Shown: piece after piece, positions 12,401-18,444 of the stretch
Position numbering within the stretch: position 1 is the stretch's first letter
How the letters are laid out: each line of letters starts with the position of its first letter
From: Chlamydiota bacterium
GTDB taxonomy: Bacteria; Chlamydiota; Chlamydiia; Chlamydiales; Parachlamydiaceae
Assembly: GCA_013287905.1 (NCBI GenBank)
Contig: JABDCW010000006.1
Coordinates: 1 to 64,000 of the forward strand
Direction: 5' to 3'
Length of the DNA stretch: 64,000 nucleotides
Program-made: the position numbers and the translations under genes
Notes under the pieces: generated by a model
The model's input: the letters and a program-made list of their open reading frames with translations, nothing else
The model's database searches: none
What the model was told of the DNA's origin: nothing

Positions 12401-13063
12401 TAAAGGATCGATGGAGGCATCCCTGGTAGATTTGTGATAGGTTTCCAGACCCTCGCCTGTATTGACAATTTTGAGTCCTTTTTTTGTATCGATATGGATC
12501 ATGACCTCGTGATTGTCTTTTGGACTGCTCGCCCATCCCCCGGGAAACCAGCCGGGCTTTTCACTAAATTGTTTCTGTAATTGCCCAGCGTATTCTTTAA
12601 CTAAACGTGTACGCTCTTCTTTTGTGGCAAACCGGCCGGCCAATCCAATTTCGCTGATTTTATCCTCAATTTTTTTTGCTTCTTCATAGTTCTTTAAAAG
12701 GCCTTCTATTTTCTCCTTATGTTCTGTCAAAAATGCAAAAGAGGGATCCTTGCTTTCCATTTTTTTTAATGCTCTTTGTAAAAAATCGATCGTATGGCCA
12801 AGGGGGGTATTTTGTGCATTTCCCCTAGGTAATTCTTGGTGTCCGCCAAGAGCATCCCCTAGCAAATGGTGTAAAAATCCTACATCGGCATCTAATGGTG
12901 GGTCTGCTATTGGCTGATGGAGGATGGAATGATCTTTGATAAAGGTTTCTTCCTGTTTCTGACCAGCTTCGTGTTCCTTTTGCAAGTTTTGCGTGATTTC
13001 TCCCCCTTGTGAAATGGGATGGAATGGCTGACTGCCGGGTTGAATTGGACTGTCTATACTCAT
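3446..13063 (-). CDS. Giant SF2-helicase-like protein related to DUF3638
   Basis: This uninterrupted 3,205-codon gene (ATG at 13063, preceded by AAGGTG; a GTG at 13072 is the alternative start) encodes one of the largest proteins expected here. Helicase-like motifs occur in order: MPTGFGKT Walker A with Lys about 2073, DEAH about 2206-2209, TATP about 2491-2494, and QGAGRMRQ about 2660-2667 (motif VI with the arginine finger). Between motifs I and II, the segments AFDRS, GIALNVRSETL and DEAH...LIYTLGTP follow the pattern of DUF3638, known mainly from eukaryotes. A coiled coil lies about 1495-1565, a hydrophobic stretch about 1740-1780, and a likely transmembrane helix about 2951-2977 in a C-terminal module. 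An in-frame run of 11 C encodes prolines near residue 853. Function is unknown; a remodelling ATPase, or a host-directed factor, is inference. Confidence 0.8.
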   Translation of the reverse strand: MSIDSPIQPGSQPFHPISQGGEITQNLQKEHEAGQKQEETFIKDHSILHQPIADPPLDADVGFLHHLLGDALGGHQELPRGNAQNTPLGHTIDFLQRALKKMESKDPSFAFLTEHKEKIEGLLKNYEEAKKIEDKISEIGLAGRFATKEERTRLVKEYAGQLQKQFSEKPGWFPGGWASSPKDNHEVMIHIDTKKGLKIVNTGEGLETYHKSTRDASIDPLTGQLKEETLVQEFVDVTGCRKERIESVEFYQALLELKLAAAWDPTIKAGPQELYEGVVGYLGGKIKEAENPNADSAVYKKAPRGQTDAVKGITASLYYTLIKDDGKSSKSGLNCFKQLKFQWQYETLVAVAKKLLLSDPPIPLNHDERSRLRDMCENLARSVAKLESKHLLTGEQLQSFQATILDIQRRMDLLAMTEEVPVDIEPSSISTQADPAKLRKGDITTEPLFGIEDHEQLLEDALSGNSKPVQAGMSGQRSILPANQQQRFPKIDPHVSILFQIKVPEQLSAENLVQVVDEFSQRIKPVPIYIGASKALALSCLSDFLLALPVPVKGNDIWSEIPPDKIVPTMEKISLLLERCINCREGSHPTPEETVMQYTLLTILDKLARQIPESRLQGFNLNYYELLVAVKQENFALPSVKMHEHCFSVLRYFDPEFTLEETTKPINREDFDSQFPTLFSFKQHASNRPQSPAYIMSGLRLAEDNIEESQTFQFFSRFVDHESLRYVNPRLAKLAKLMASRSDSGLLPEPVHLLLNAAINIVKIHTKDPTPYSFAFISRVTEWQEYRCTASQEIHIDGRRDDTWYLNFGLSQSRLPKPGPARDFDDRRTVEERQSEQSFHYSRMEQNRIMQQPPPPESLGLSADQFRELRMTATDPFDELNRIVSFCVGHPQLLKGNFVKNMFVHSPFKLGRVLSQIEDNPAFAGRLADSFTKMLTNYSDNRDLESYEIVVKVGKQLAQFFSEKKIVADPPFPDFDALMWQDWILKKRDDKDSQSIGSDPKALENIKLLLTPDSIRPAEEYTNDPKLLAAVSKNYFAAVILSSLQSKSEDSLMHTVEAKIAEAVKIKMDDKDPAFTPAFRNELLNFLFNIFEPGFKGGDWQGTFPLYHDGNRSIDLLSGVVTGSDGKTPQRVPGSIVRHPIYSQLMKDPVKTCVITGDRFGDHTVIINQGMDSELMIIESGSFADTKTYFYRNIDGVKYLFRETPDSLVQQFPLLLGKPNIMCWSKIDDPDTIFVQDKGAFTHQITFDKVEGNKRKVADIIRLKDGKVLVPPQAAPQFYSDFEPDPNFVLCYANQDKTEIEELHLPRLGLEFEGKGKPGEKKFYLKQYPGFYLVENQLIDGVPDDVKNLQIVNASGERRILISRGAQVNKPVSWIEYKVTDGKIHSRQGEAKFFQVYLSAREGKFEECRLLLQNCYRLQRLTGQELDVINLLKGTLAMSAHPAAAALYLKLIVLVEENNLKYPPAFGQETGEGTSFSEIGAALLSYQKNQTNIPLHRLSEKEEKFLLTLTEKKIQKQIEKETKELALLESARAGKKSHKEEIKAQEPAIKAKNKAIKALKLQLAVFQHQSRTRLQYLDTGVGKLGRYRVATFKEVEEPGVVLLREMFSALKRWQPNPVSLAEQTILTNRGGVFQKRYFDYYDALQKCSDTERASFLKILEFHKFVGKDAGEYIKALLNVAKNPKKYPSIAELQAAAEKDTKAGEEYYRLQNARMEEIRTHSPKKTKVPKFREDQYTKALLGKLPAASKAGVALSIASIFIGQAVSKAAFAISLAPIPSARSLFFKKFKKIEQTPPGVNLSPAAHTLVETDRAFDDYFKTILDKYFDKKLPVETDVPAALPSLDPNLVPDDPQYKLLKMKLKKEAEELEAYRKAQKAEPTYTLKDNVDLGAEAKDLHNQQEALKTILKTEKAALLWQVNNIQLPSAQSKQKIEQYGLKKQVTWQELQRLMLSGNKEAIKTRTQLPDEAVLKLMYGMADYHVQLSRLHQMMEVSSRLESWAKQTDQQKKDLHLQHFVQSLQLVRHYEPTTGTIDKLFFECASQYMYRSMQIQKLKEIGDSEWKEILAQMPTGFGKTKAMIPTLNLEKAEKGHVVNVWPRGIEIPNTEDVQESTELAFQRPVDRFAFDRSTQFSVDSLQFIYDELKRGKEQGIALNVRSETLRALELHCILSLQMISQRQGLSGEEKPQVELMGKILRFLRQNSWASIDEAHQVLSPIDKLIYTLGTPSGLPEDQVLFFESLFDELVSDEADLLHIKDNKQALTTDEQYKKVKETLINRYIAKYKIDDTPEFRNFMDGKIDMPEGVAKHKNKVEICLLQGMLNQVLKESIKAQVDEKFGLSKLHIGRCEYAIPFETSNTPKESELSPSEFKNPHETLVKTYMTYLHKGLSVPQVKKFILHLQAVAVKEASLGVSTADSQTNIFFKQLLPRSNKVLGEMQDKDIEAIAESLQHDKRVILYYIREIITPQIKLYSKTLISSVQNFRSQFQSSLSLTATPQDIAAHGPNTSFIPMVGTSGQVTHLLLMKSGTQDKVHMIKGETPLQALGETLDIAKGSPKTYAIGDTAAEFKGLSNLEIAKKTCEKYRGHAEIQAVLFFDEESRNFKMMDIETGQIQDPKMSSIQPEERVTIYDQGRTVGSDIKQAIDAVILLTMGKDTTKAAAGQGAGRMRQWHLEQGTEWVVPDSIAAQIAAKQKAMQLNLQGDAALGVAPAEADAAAPTRPPPPTPMQLLLHLIENQAIQEADQNFQAQLLQMDNEIRSAIIDKLLNISQRSCEDDESLDASEMAALYRSFETELMTQDQLDPTILYGRATSDQPTIDVLEKHYKRCLAKVEKLKFTKEERLALVQKLGTYQDKWETMALPPTVRSGGAALGMECEVLQEVEVEAQVEIQTQVQIQPAELMRTAQRWDSVDLFSAGWEKPMKLNPFLAKISGTFDKIVRGVPTVKNPFSKAPRWAIITGVVLGFLGGPAYIYGIFWVLRKMYRAVNKRIDEHKTLKFSAKCCTWKLSETLGVQSKQIGVSKSLFSPQILVSNNFYAINVPKIMEARQVPLDPSEQKPIFEVLVIQDELSDGTKKLQVMVIDQNDSIQFRAKLKKDREVGMAEGRQRKVAIYDLNNKIVSQGSNEFAQEELEKNPEFVHLLAEVKLLNGEINYSAEELDHIELKAKEMGVDAFHKFFMEQVLPLRPTHRQLYAQSELAKRLGGAPKRTS
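10497..10507. repeat. Poly-G/poly-C tract of 11 bases inside the giant gene
   Basis: Eleven consecutive G on the plus strand are eleven C in the coding strand of the giant gene and encode four prolines after QQ near residue 853. The reading frame is open through the tract at this length. A gain or loss of one base would truncate the protein before all of its helicase motifs. Long C or G runs cause slipped-strand phase variation in chlamydial pmp genes and elsewhere. Confidence 0.9.
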
Positions 13064-13238
13064 ACAAATCACCTTATAATTTTAATTAAAAATTTTGTAA
13101 CAATTCTTAATTATTACATGAAGATCTATATAATATTTATTATACAAAAAAATAAATTTAATTGATGTGAAATTTAATTAATTTATTAAAAAATGAAATT
13201 ATACTGAAATGCATTAAACCAAGGAGAATTATTGCTTC

Positions 13239-13279
13239 AACCAGCTTAAATTGAATAAGTTAAGCAATACAAGCTGGTT
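13239..13279. repeat. Hairpin in the spacer upstream of the giant gene
   Basis: AACCAGCTT at 13239-13247 is the exact reverse complement of 13271-13279. It lies about 180 bp upstream of the giant gene's start and 330 bp downstream of aroC, both read leftwards. No T-run follows on the minus strand. The stretch 13064-13200 between it and the giant gene is extremely A+T rich and probably contains the promoter; a TATAAT-like hexamer occurs on the minus strand around 13135-13145. Confidence 0.55.
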
Positions 13280-13297
13280 TCATCCAATAAGCAATTC

Positions 13298-13572
13298 AAC
13301 GCAGAGGCGCTGAGGCGCGAAGACACAGAGAAAAACTGTATACAAGGAATCTAAAAAGCTTGATTTGATTCATTCACTTTTATCGGCAAGCCGATAAAAG
13401 TGAGACGCTTTAAGCCGCTACTTGAAAGGCGGGTCAATTGCATTTAAAGCATCCTAAAACCGCCTTTCAAGTTGCGGCCCACAGAAACGTTTTGTTCTTT
13501 CTATTGATTGGAACTGTGTAATCTAGTATTTAAATTTTCTCTGCGCCTCTGCGTCTTTGTGTCTCTGCGTTT
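13298..13572. repeat. Composite nested palindromic element (copy A)
   Basis: Three palindromes are combined. The outer arms start with AACGCAGAGGCGC at 13298 and end with its complementary GCGCCTCTGCGT...CTGCGTT at about 13540-13572. Inside lie a perfect 14-bp hairpin, TCACTTTTATCGGC 13374-13387 with 13390-13403, and an 18-bp inverted repeat CCGCTACTTGAAAGGCGG at 13415-13432 with 13460-13477 (one mismatch). The same inner modules recur at 63719-63823. The whole spacer 13064-13610 between aroC and the giant gene contains no supportable gene. Confidence 0.85.
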
Positions 13573-13610
13573 ATCCATTGACATCTCTTTGTAAACAAGT
13601 ATTTTATGAG

Positions 13611-14717
13611 TTATGGGTAATAGGCTGACCCCATCATCGCGTGGCTGTTCATGAGGAAAGCATCGGCAAGCACCAATGCCACCATGGTCTCTACAACTGG
13701 AACAGCCCGAATGGCCACACAGGGGTCGTGCCTTGACCCTTCGGGAAGTGTAAATTCTGCCTCTTCACCCGATAAATTCAATGTCTCCTGCGATTTCTTT
13801 ATACTCGATGCGGGCTTAAAGGCAACTCGTCCTATGATGGGCATCCCATTGGAAATGCCGCCAAGAATTCCTCCCGAAAAATTGGTCTTTGTCCGGACTT
13901 TTTCCCCATCTTTTGTATAAATATCATTATGAGCGTCTCCAGTCATTGCGACTGACTCAAACCCCGAACCGATTTCAAAACCTTTTGTCGCAGGCAAGCC
14001 CATCATTGCAAAGGCTAGCCTGGCCTCCAGCTTTTCATACACGGGATCGCCAAGGCCGACAGGGACATCATAAGCAATGAACTCAACGATGCCTCCCGTA
14101 GAATTCCCTTCAGTCTTTAGTTTTTCGAGAAAAGCAATCATGGCAGATTCGGCCAAAGGATCGGGACAAAAAATGGCACTTGCCAGAGTGTCTTTACGAA
14201 GCTTTTCTTCATCTGCAGGGTCAATAGAAGCAGTAATTGACCCCATTTGTTTCATAAAGGCAATGATCTTCATCCCCTTACTTGCCAAAAATTTTTTAGC
14301 TATAGCTCCCCCTGCAACCCGTGCTGCTGTTTCCCTCCCGGATGACCTCCCCCCTCCCCGATGATCAAAAATGCCATATTTCTTTAAATAGGTGTAATTC
14401 GCATGGCCGGGCTTTAGCAAATGCTTGACCGGTTCATATTTACTTGAGTCTGTATCCTGATTGGGAATTAAGATGGAAATGGGGGCCCCTGTGGTCTTTC
14501 CTTCGAAAACCCCGGAAAGAATTTGCGCCTGGTCTGCTTCCTTCCTGGGGGAAACATGTGCTTTTCCAGGTGCTCGCCTTTCAAGCTCGCGTTGAATTTC
14601 TGCTTCGTCGATCTCTAATCCGGCCGGACAGCCGTCGATGACGACGCCGATTGCTTTCCCATGAGATTCTCCCCATGTGGTGATCTTAAAAATATGCCCA
14701 AAGGAATTACTTGCCAT
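13611..14717 (-). CDS. aroC: Chorismate synthase
   Basis: The 368-residue product matches chorismate synthase along its full length: N-terminal FGHIFKITTWGESHG, then the GRSSGRETAARVAGG signature near residue 124 and SRHDPC near residue 328. It converts 5-enolpyruvylshikimate-3-phosphate to chorismate in the cytoplasm with reduced FMN. Its ATG lies inside the end of aroA (11-bp overlap) with AAGGA five bases before it, so the two are translationally coupled. Chlamydiae keep shikimate-pathway genes clustered, but no aroB, aroE or aroK adjoins here; the rest of the pathway must be elsewhere. Confidence 0.97.
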   Translation of the reverse strand: MASNSFGHIFKITTWGESHGKAIGVVIDGCPAGLEIDEAEIQRELERRAPGKAHVSPRKEADQAQILSGVFEGKTTGAPISILIPNQDTDSSKYEPVKHLLKPGHANYTYLKKYGIFDHRGGGRSSGRETAARVAGGAIAKKFLASKGMKIIAFMKQMGSITASIDPADEEKLRKDTLASAIFCPDPLAESAMIAFLEKLKTEGNSTGGIVEFIAYDVPVGLGDPVYEKLEARLAFAMMGLPATKGFEIGSGFESVAMTGDAHNDIYTKDGEKVRTKTNFSGGILGGISNGMPIIGRVAFKPASSIKKSQETLNLSGEEAEFTLPEGSRHDPCVAIRAVPVVETMVALVLADAFLMNSHAMMGSAYYP

Positions 14718-15999
14718 GATGATCCTTAATATCTGCTCCCAATTGTTGAAAATCGTACAGAAAGCCCGGAAACGTTTTGGCTACGCACTCGGTGGACGAT
14801 ACAATTGTTTCCCCCGATGCGCCAAGACCAGCCACCGCAAGGGACATCGCCATCCGATGGTCATCATGCGAATGGACGAGACTGCCAACAAGCGAGGATT
14901 GTCTCACAACGAGGCCGTCATCCGTTTCTGTGATGTCAGCACTTAATTTTTTTAATTCAGTGACAATTGCTGCTATTCTGTTGCATTCTTTTTTCCTGGC
15001 AACGGCACCATTGTAAATACGGGTTTTTCCTTTTGCAAAACAAGCCACGACAGCTAAAATGGTGATCCCGTCGATAAAGTCATTGACATCGATCTCTACC
15101 CCGGAAAGAGTTCCCTTTCCTACAGATAATGTCCGGCTCTTTTCATCGATTTTTAAGCTTGCGCCCATCTGCCGAAAAACATCGATCAGCTTCTTGTCTC
15201 CTTGCGCATCTTTCATATCGATCTGATGAAGAGTGAGTTCCGACTGTGTAATGAGGGCTGCTGCCATCAAAAATGCTGCAGAGCTGAAATCTCCGGGAAC
15301 AGTATAGTGAAATCCGCTTATCTTAGCGTTACCGGGTACCCGGTAAGAGGTAAACCCATGGTTTTCATAAGGGATGCCAAGCCGATGAAACCAGTCGAGA
15401 GTCACCCCCACCCAAGGTTTTTCTCCCGGATTGTTCACACAGATTTCCACAGGCCCCGAAGCAAATGCAGAGGCAATGAGCATGGCAGACACAGGCTGGG
15501 AATCTTCTCCCGATATCGTTGCACTACCAGGACAGATTGGCCCTTGAATGATCACAGGAGCATAGCCATCCCCTCTCATGGAAACAGCCTTAACCCCAAG
15601 TTGGACAAGCCCGTCGAGCAAATGCTGCATTGGCCGCTGATGTCGAATAGACCAATCGCCGGTGATGACAACCGGACGGGAACTTAAGGCCCCTACTGCC
15701 GAACAAAACCGTAAAACAATACCGGAATTTCCGGCATTGATCACATCTTCTGTCGCACTAATCTTTCCTTTTACCCCTTCTATTTGCAGGTAATCGGGAA
15801 ATACCTCAATACTGGCGCCAAAATTGCGGCAGGCTCCGATCATTGCCGTCGAATCGTTGCATTTAAGGTAATTATGGATGAGAGTTTGTCCGGTCGCGAG
15901 CGCTCCAAGAAGAATCCCGCGCAGCGTCTGGGACTTTGAAGGGGGAACGAGAGCTACCCCTTTTAAAGTCGATCCTTTAATGATATATTGGCTTACCAT
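14707..15999 (-). CDS. aroA: 3-Phosphoshikimate 1-carboxyvinyltransferase (EPSP synthase)
   Basis: The 430-residue product has the EPSP synthase landmarks: PPSKSQTLRGILLGALATG near residue 20, NAGNSGIVLRF near residue 88, a WSIRHQRPM phosphate-binding segment near residue 116, and DDHRMAMSLAVAGLGA near the C-terminus. It transfers enolpyruvyl from PEP to shikimate-3-phosphate, giving the substrate of the overlapping aroC. The ATG sits inside the last codons of the upstream barrel-protein gene (overlap of seven bases), so all three genes form one transcript. Length is normal for the family. Confidence 0.96.
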   Translation of the reverse strand: MVSQYIIKGSTLKGVALVPPSKSQTLRGILLGALATGQTLIHNYLKCNDSTAMIGACRNFGASIEVFPDYLQIEGVKGKISATEDVINAGNSGIVLRFCSAVGALSSRPVVITGDWSIRHQRPMQHLLDGLVQLGVKAVSMRGDGYAPVIIQGPICPGSATISGEDSQPVSAMLIASAFASGPVEICVNNPGEKPWVGVTLDWFHRLGIPYENHGFTSYRVPGNAKISGFHYTVPGDFSSAAFLMAAALITQSELTLHQIDMKDAQGDKKLIDVFRQMGASLKIDEKSRTLSVGKGTLSGVEIDVNDFIDGITILAVVACFAKGKTRIYNGAVARKKECNRIAAIVTELKKLSADITETDDGLVVRQSSLVGSLVHSHDDHRMAMSLAVAGLGASGETIVSSTECVAKTFPGFLYDFQQLGADIKDHHGK

Positions 16000-17360
16000 T
16001 CCAAACGAATGCCGCCTAAAACGTCGTAGCTTTCAGAAGTTTGATTGCCTTGCGCATTAGCTGTGACGTAAAACGAAAGAAATTCGCCAACTTGTTGCGT
16101 TACGTTTAAAGCTATCTCAAAAGCATTATTAGAAACATCTGAGGCATGGATTTTAAAATTGTCTCCGCATCCTTTAAAACGGGCATGGCGGAAATGTTGC
16201 GTATTATCCCATAGACAAACCCAGACCAAGTCCAGGCCAAGGTAAAATCCGTAAAATCCCCAAGGGTTCGGCAATGTAGAAAAATGGACACCTAAGCGGC
16301 TGCCTACATTTCCATACGCCCTGGCTTTAACAGATAACTGCGTGAATTCGTTTCCCTTTTCGTGAAAACGGTTGAAATGATAATAACCGAATTCCATTCC
16401 TAAAAACGGCTGGAAGAGAAAATAGGAGTGATAGTTAAAATTGACCCCCCCTTCCAGATACAGGGCTGCCTGACAAGAACTGGGATCGCCTCTTTTAGAG
16501 AACCTGTCATGGCATAATTTAAAGGAACGTTTGACACTGGTATTCGTCCCTCCGGCCACTAAATCACCAAATACGTAATAGTTCCGGTGGCTCGAGGCAA
16601 AGTATATCCCCCCAAGGACCGTATGTCCATTTCCATTGCCTCCCAATTTGAACTTTGTGTGCGTATTTTCATAAAAGGCTGCTGCCCCAAGAAACAGTGT
16701 AGGATTAAGTTGCAGTTGAGCGCCGGCAATGGCTTCAAAATTGGAGGCTTTAAAACCAAAAGACCTGTGGTCAGTTGAAACGAACTGCTTTCCTCCATTC
16801 ACCGCTACCCAGTAAGTAGGTGTAGATGAGAAAGACCCGCAAGGATATTCTTCCACTCTGGAAGGGTAATAGGCTAATATCGGCCGCAGAGGGTCATAAA
16901 GCCGCCTCAAAAAACGGCTTGTTGCAAATTCGGTCGTAATCATGATCTGAGAATATTGTGATCCGCTTAAGGCATTGAACAAATACTTGGCATCGCAAGG
17001 GTCAGATTCAAAAACCCGATACAAAAAAGCTTTTTCCTCTTCTGTCGGCCAGTTATGAGACAATAGCTGCTCCGCTACATCGTGCTCATTCTCGGTAAAC
17101 TGACCACCACCGATCCAATACCTGCATTCATGTTTCCATTCGAGGTCCCAGCAATCATCCAAAAAGTCGCAGCAGTCGTCGCAATCCTCGCAATCGTTAC
17201 AGTTATCGCCATCGTCAAAACGAGGTCTGGCCTCCCCATTGTCTTCATAAACAACGACCTGTGGACCGTCCAGAGGACATTCACATTCACCCCATGCCTG
17301 AACATTCATTCCAAACATAGCGAATAATGACAACGTAATACATCTTATTTGATTGTTCAT
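15993..17360 (-). CDS. Cysteine-rich outer-membrane barrel protein (autotransporter-domain-like)
   Basis: The 455-residue protein has a signal peptide ending near A22/W23. The mature N-terminus is strikingly acidic and Cys-rich: nine cysteines between residues 26 and 79, several in D/E-C repeats. The region after about residue 180 consists of alternating amphipathic strands rich in Gly, Tyr, Phe and Asn, and the chain ends in LEW, a barrel-insertion terminus like that of autotransporter or Pmp beta-domains. The likely role is a surface protein anchored by a barrel, with its N-terminal part available for disulphide cross-linking; this is inference. AAGGGGT precedes the ATG. It is the first gene of an operon with aroA and aroC, an unexpected pairing. 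Confidence 0.7.
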   Translation of the reverse strand: MNNQIRCITLSLFAMFGMNVQAWGECECPLDGPQVVVYEDNGEARPRFDDGDNCNDCEDCDDCCDFLDDCWDLEWKHECRYWIGGGQFTENEHDVAEQLLSHNWPTEEEKAFLYRVFESDPCDAKYLFNALSGSQYSQIMITTEFATSRFLRRLYDPLRPILAYYPSRVEEYPCGSFSSTPTYWVAVNGGKQFVSTDHRSFGFKASNFEAIAGAQLQLNPTLFLGAAAFYENTHTKFKLGGNGNGHTVLGGIYFASSHRNYYVFGDLVAGGTNTSVKRSFKLCHDRFSKRGDPSSCQAALYLEGGVNFNYHSYFLFQPFLGMEFGYYHFNRFHEKGNEFTQLSVKARAYGNVGSRLGVHFSTLPNPWGFYGFYLGLDLVWVCLWDNTQHFRHARFKGCGDNFKIHASDVSNNAFEIALNVTQQVGEFLSFYVTANAQGNQTSESYDVLGGIRLEW

Positions 17361-17450
17361 TCAGATACCCCTTAATATGAATTTTTCATTCTTAAGGGGC
17401 GGTTTAATTTTGTCAATCTTTTTTACAGGAATTCTAAATACAAAATAAAT

Positions 17451-17553
17451 TTAACAGGATTTGCAGGATCGCCTTTAGCGGCAGGATAGAAAAGACATTT
17501 ATGCATATCTATGCATATCCTGCCGCTAAAGGCGATCCTGCAAATCCTGTTAA
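17451..17553. repeat. Long perfect inverted repeat, AACAGGAT family
   Basis: The arm 17451-17488 is the perfect 38-base reverse complement of 17516-17553. Arms contain TTAACAGGATTTGCAGGATC and GCGGCAGGATA. The loop includes a duplicated ATGCATAT. The element lies in the 288-bp spacer upstream of the barrel protein and downstream of the hypothetical gene ending at 17649. A close relative lies at 24956-25057. Confidence 0.9.
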
Positions 17554-17648
17554 CTTTATTATGAAAGTGTATAGATATGATTTGCAATCAATGTTTCTTT
17601 ACTTATCCTAAAACGGACTTTTTTCCTCATTTATTTTTCCTGTTTTTT

Positions 17649-18386
17649 TTAACTGGAGGAACGTATTCGCTCGTCGATCATGTGTAAAATATTTGCAAAG
17701 TACTTAGAACGCATATAGTTGATTTTTATACGCCATGCTGCCAATTCTTCCACGGTCAGTTCTTTCGAAACGATCTTCAAATCTTCGAGCTTTGCAATTG
17801 CCTTGACTATTTCAGAGCTTAAAATCTCTTTCATTTGAACTTTTTCCTCGGGAGATTTAGGAAGATCGAATAATGCATTGTCTAAGTAATTCCAGATCAA
17901 CCGGATATCCCGGTCAATACAGCTTTGCATTTCCATAATATGATAATTGACCAATGCAGTACTGATTTTGGAATAATAGTTGGAAGGGTGTTGCGGTGTT
18001 TCGATACTTAACTCAATCCACACCTTGGCTCTCTCTAATAAAGCCGTGCAGCGGTGGACATTTTTAACCTGAACCTCGGGAGATTCTTTCTGCATTAATG
18101 ACTCTCGTAAACGGGTAATTTCCTTGATCATCGGGTCAATCACCTCATTGAGCAATCCAATTAACTGATCGTGAAGATTTTCTCCGTTTTTCTTCTTTAA
18201 TTTCTGAAATTTCAGGAGAACTTTGTCCGTTGCATGGCGCAGCTCTATGATACGTCCTTCCAGTTTAAGGTCTACTTGTGGCTTATTTGTGAAAAATTGA
18301 TGAACGCGATCGAAAAACCGCATAATCCTGGATGCTTTTTCAGGGGGGATTCCTCCCATCCGATATTTTGGTTTTTCATTTTCCAT
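17649..18386 (-). CDS. Hypothetical helical protein (possible effector)
   Basis: The 245-residue product is not recognised. It has no signal peptide or membrane segment. It is rich in Lys, Glu and Leu and should be almost all alpha-helical; a charged stretch FQKLKKKNGENLHDQ lies near residue 60. It starts 31 bp after the stop of the upstream gene (18418-19305) and is probably co-transcribed with it. Two adjacent unknown helical proteins in a chlamydia could be secreted effectors, but nothing in the sequence proves secretion. Confidence 0.6.
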   Translation of the reverse strand: MENEKPKYRMGGIPPEKASRIMRFFDRVHQFFTNKPQVDLKLEGRIIELRHATDKVLLKFQKLKKKNGENLHDQLIGLLNEVIDPMIKEITRLRESLMQKESPEVQVKNVHRCTALLERAKVWIELSIETPQHPSNYYSKISTALVNYHIMEMQSCIDRDIRLIWNYLDNALFDLPKSPEEKVQMKEILSSEIVKAIAKLEDLKIVSKELTVEELAAWRIKINYMRSKYFANILHMIDERIRSSS

Positions 18387-18405
18387 AAATATCTAACTTG
18401 TAATT

Positions 18406-18444
18406 CCCTTTAATTCATCAAATAATGCCCTTTAATTCATCAAA
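18406..18444. repeat. 17-bp direct repeat spanning a stop codon
   Basis: CCCTTTAATTCATCAAA occurs at 18406-18422 and again at 18428-18444, five bases apart. The distal copy encodes the last residues (FDELKG) of the hypothetical protein read leftwards, and the stop codon lies within the second copy. This looks like a recent small tandem duplication that moved or re-created the stop. Confidence 0.8.

Noticed and set aside
15202-15687. 161-codon open frame opposite aroA
   Set aside because: Antisense of conserved EPSP synthase; residues show no family pattern and no start signal.
17082-17327. 81-codon plus-strand frame opposite the Cys-rich N-terminus of the barrel protein
   Set aside because: Low-complexity antisense of the D/C-rich codons, without a start signal.
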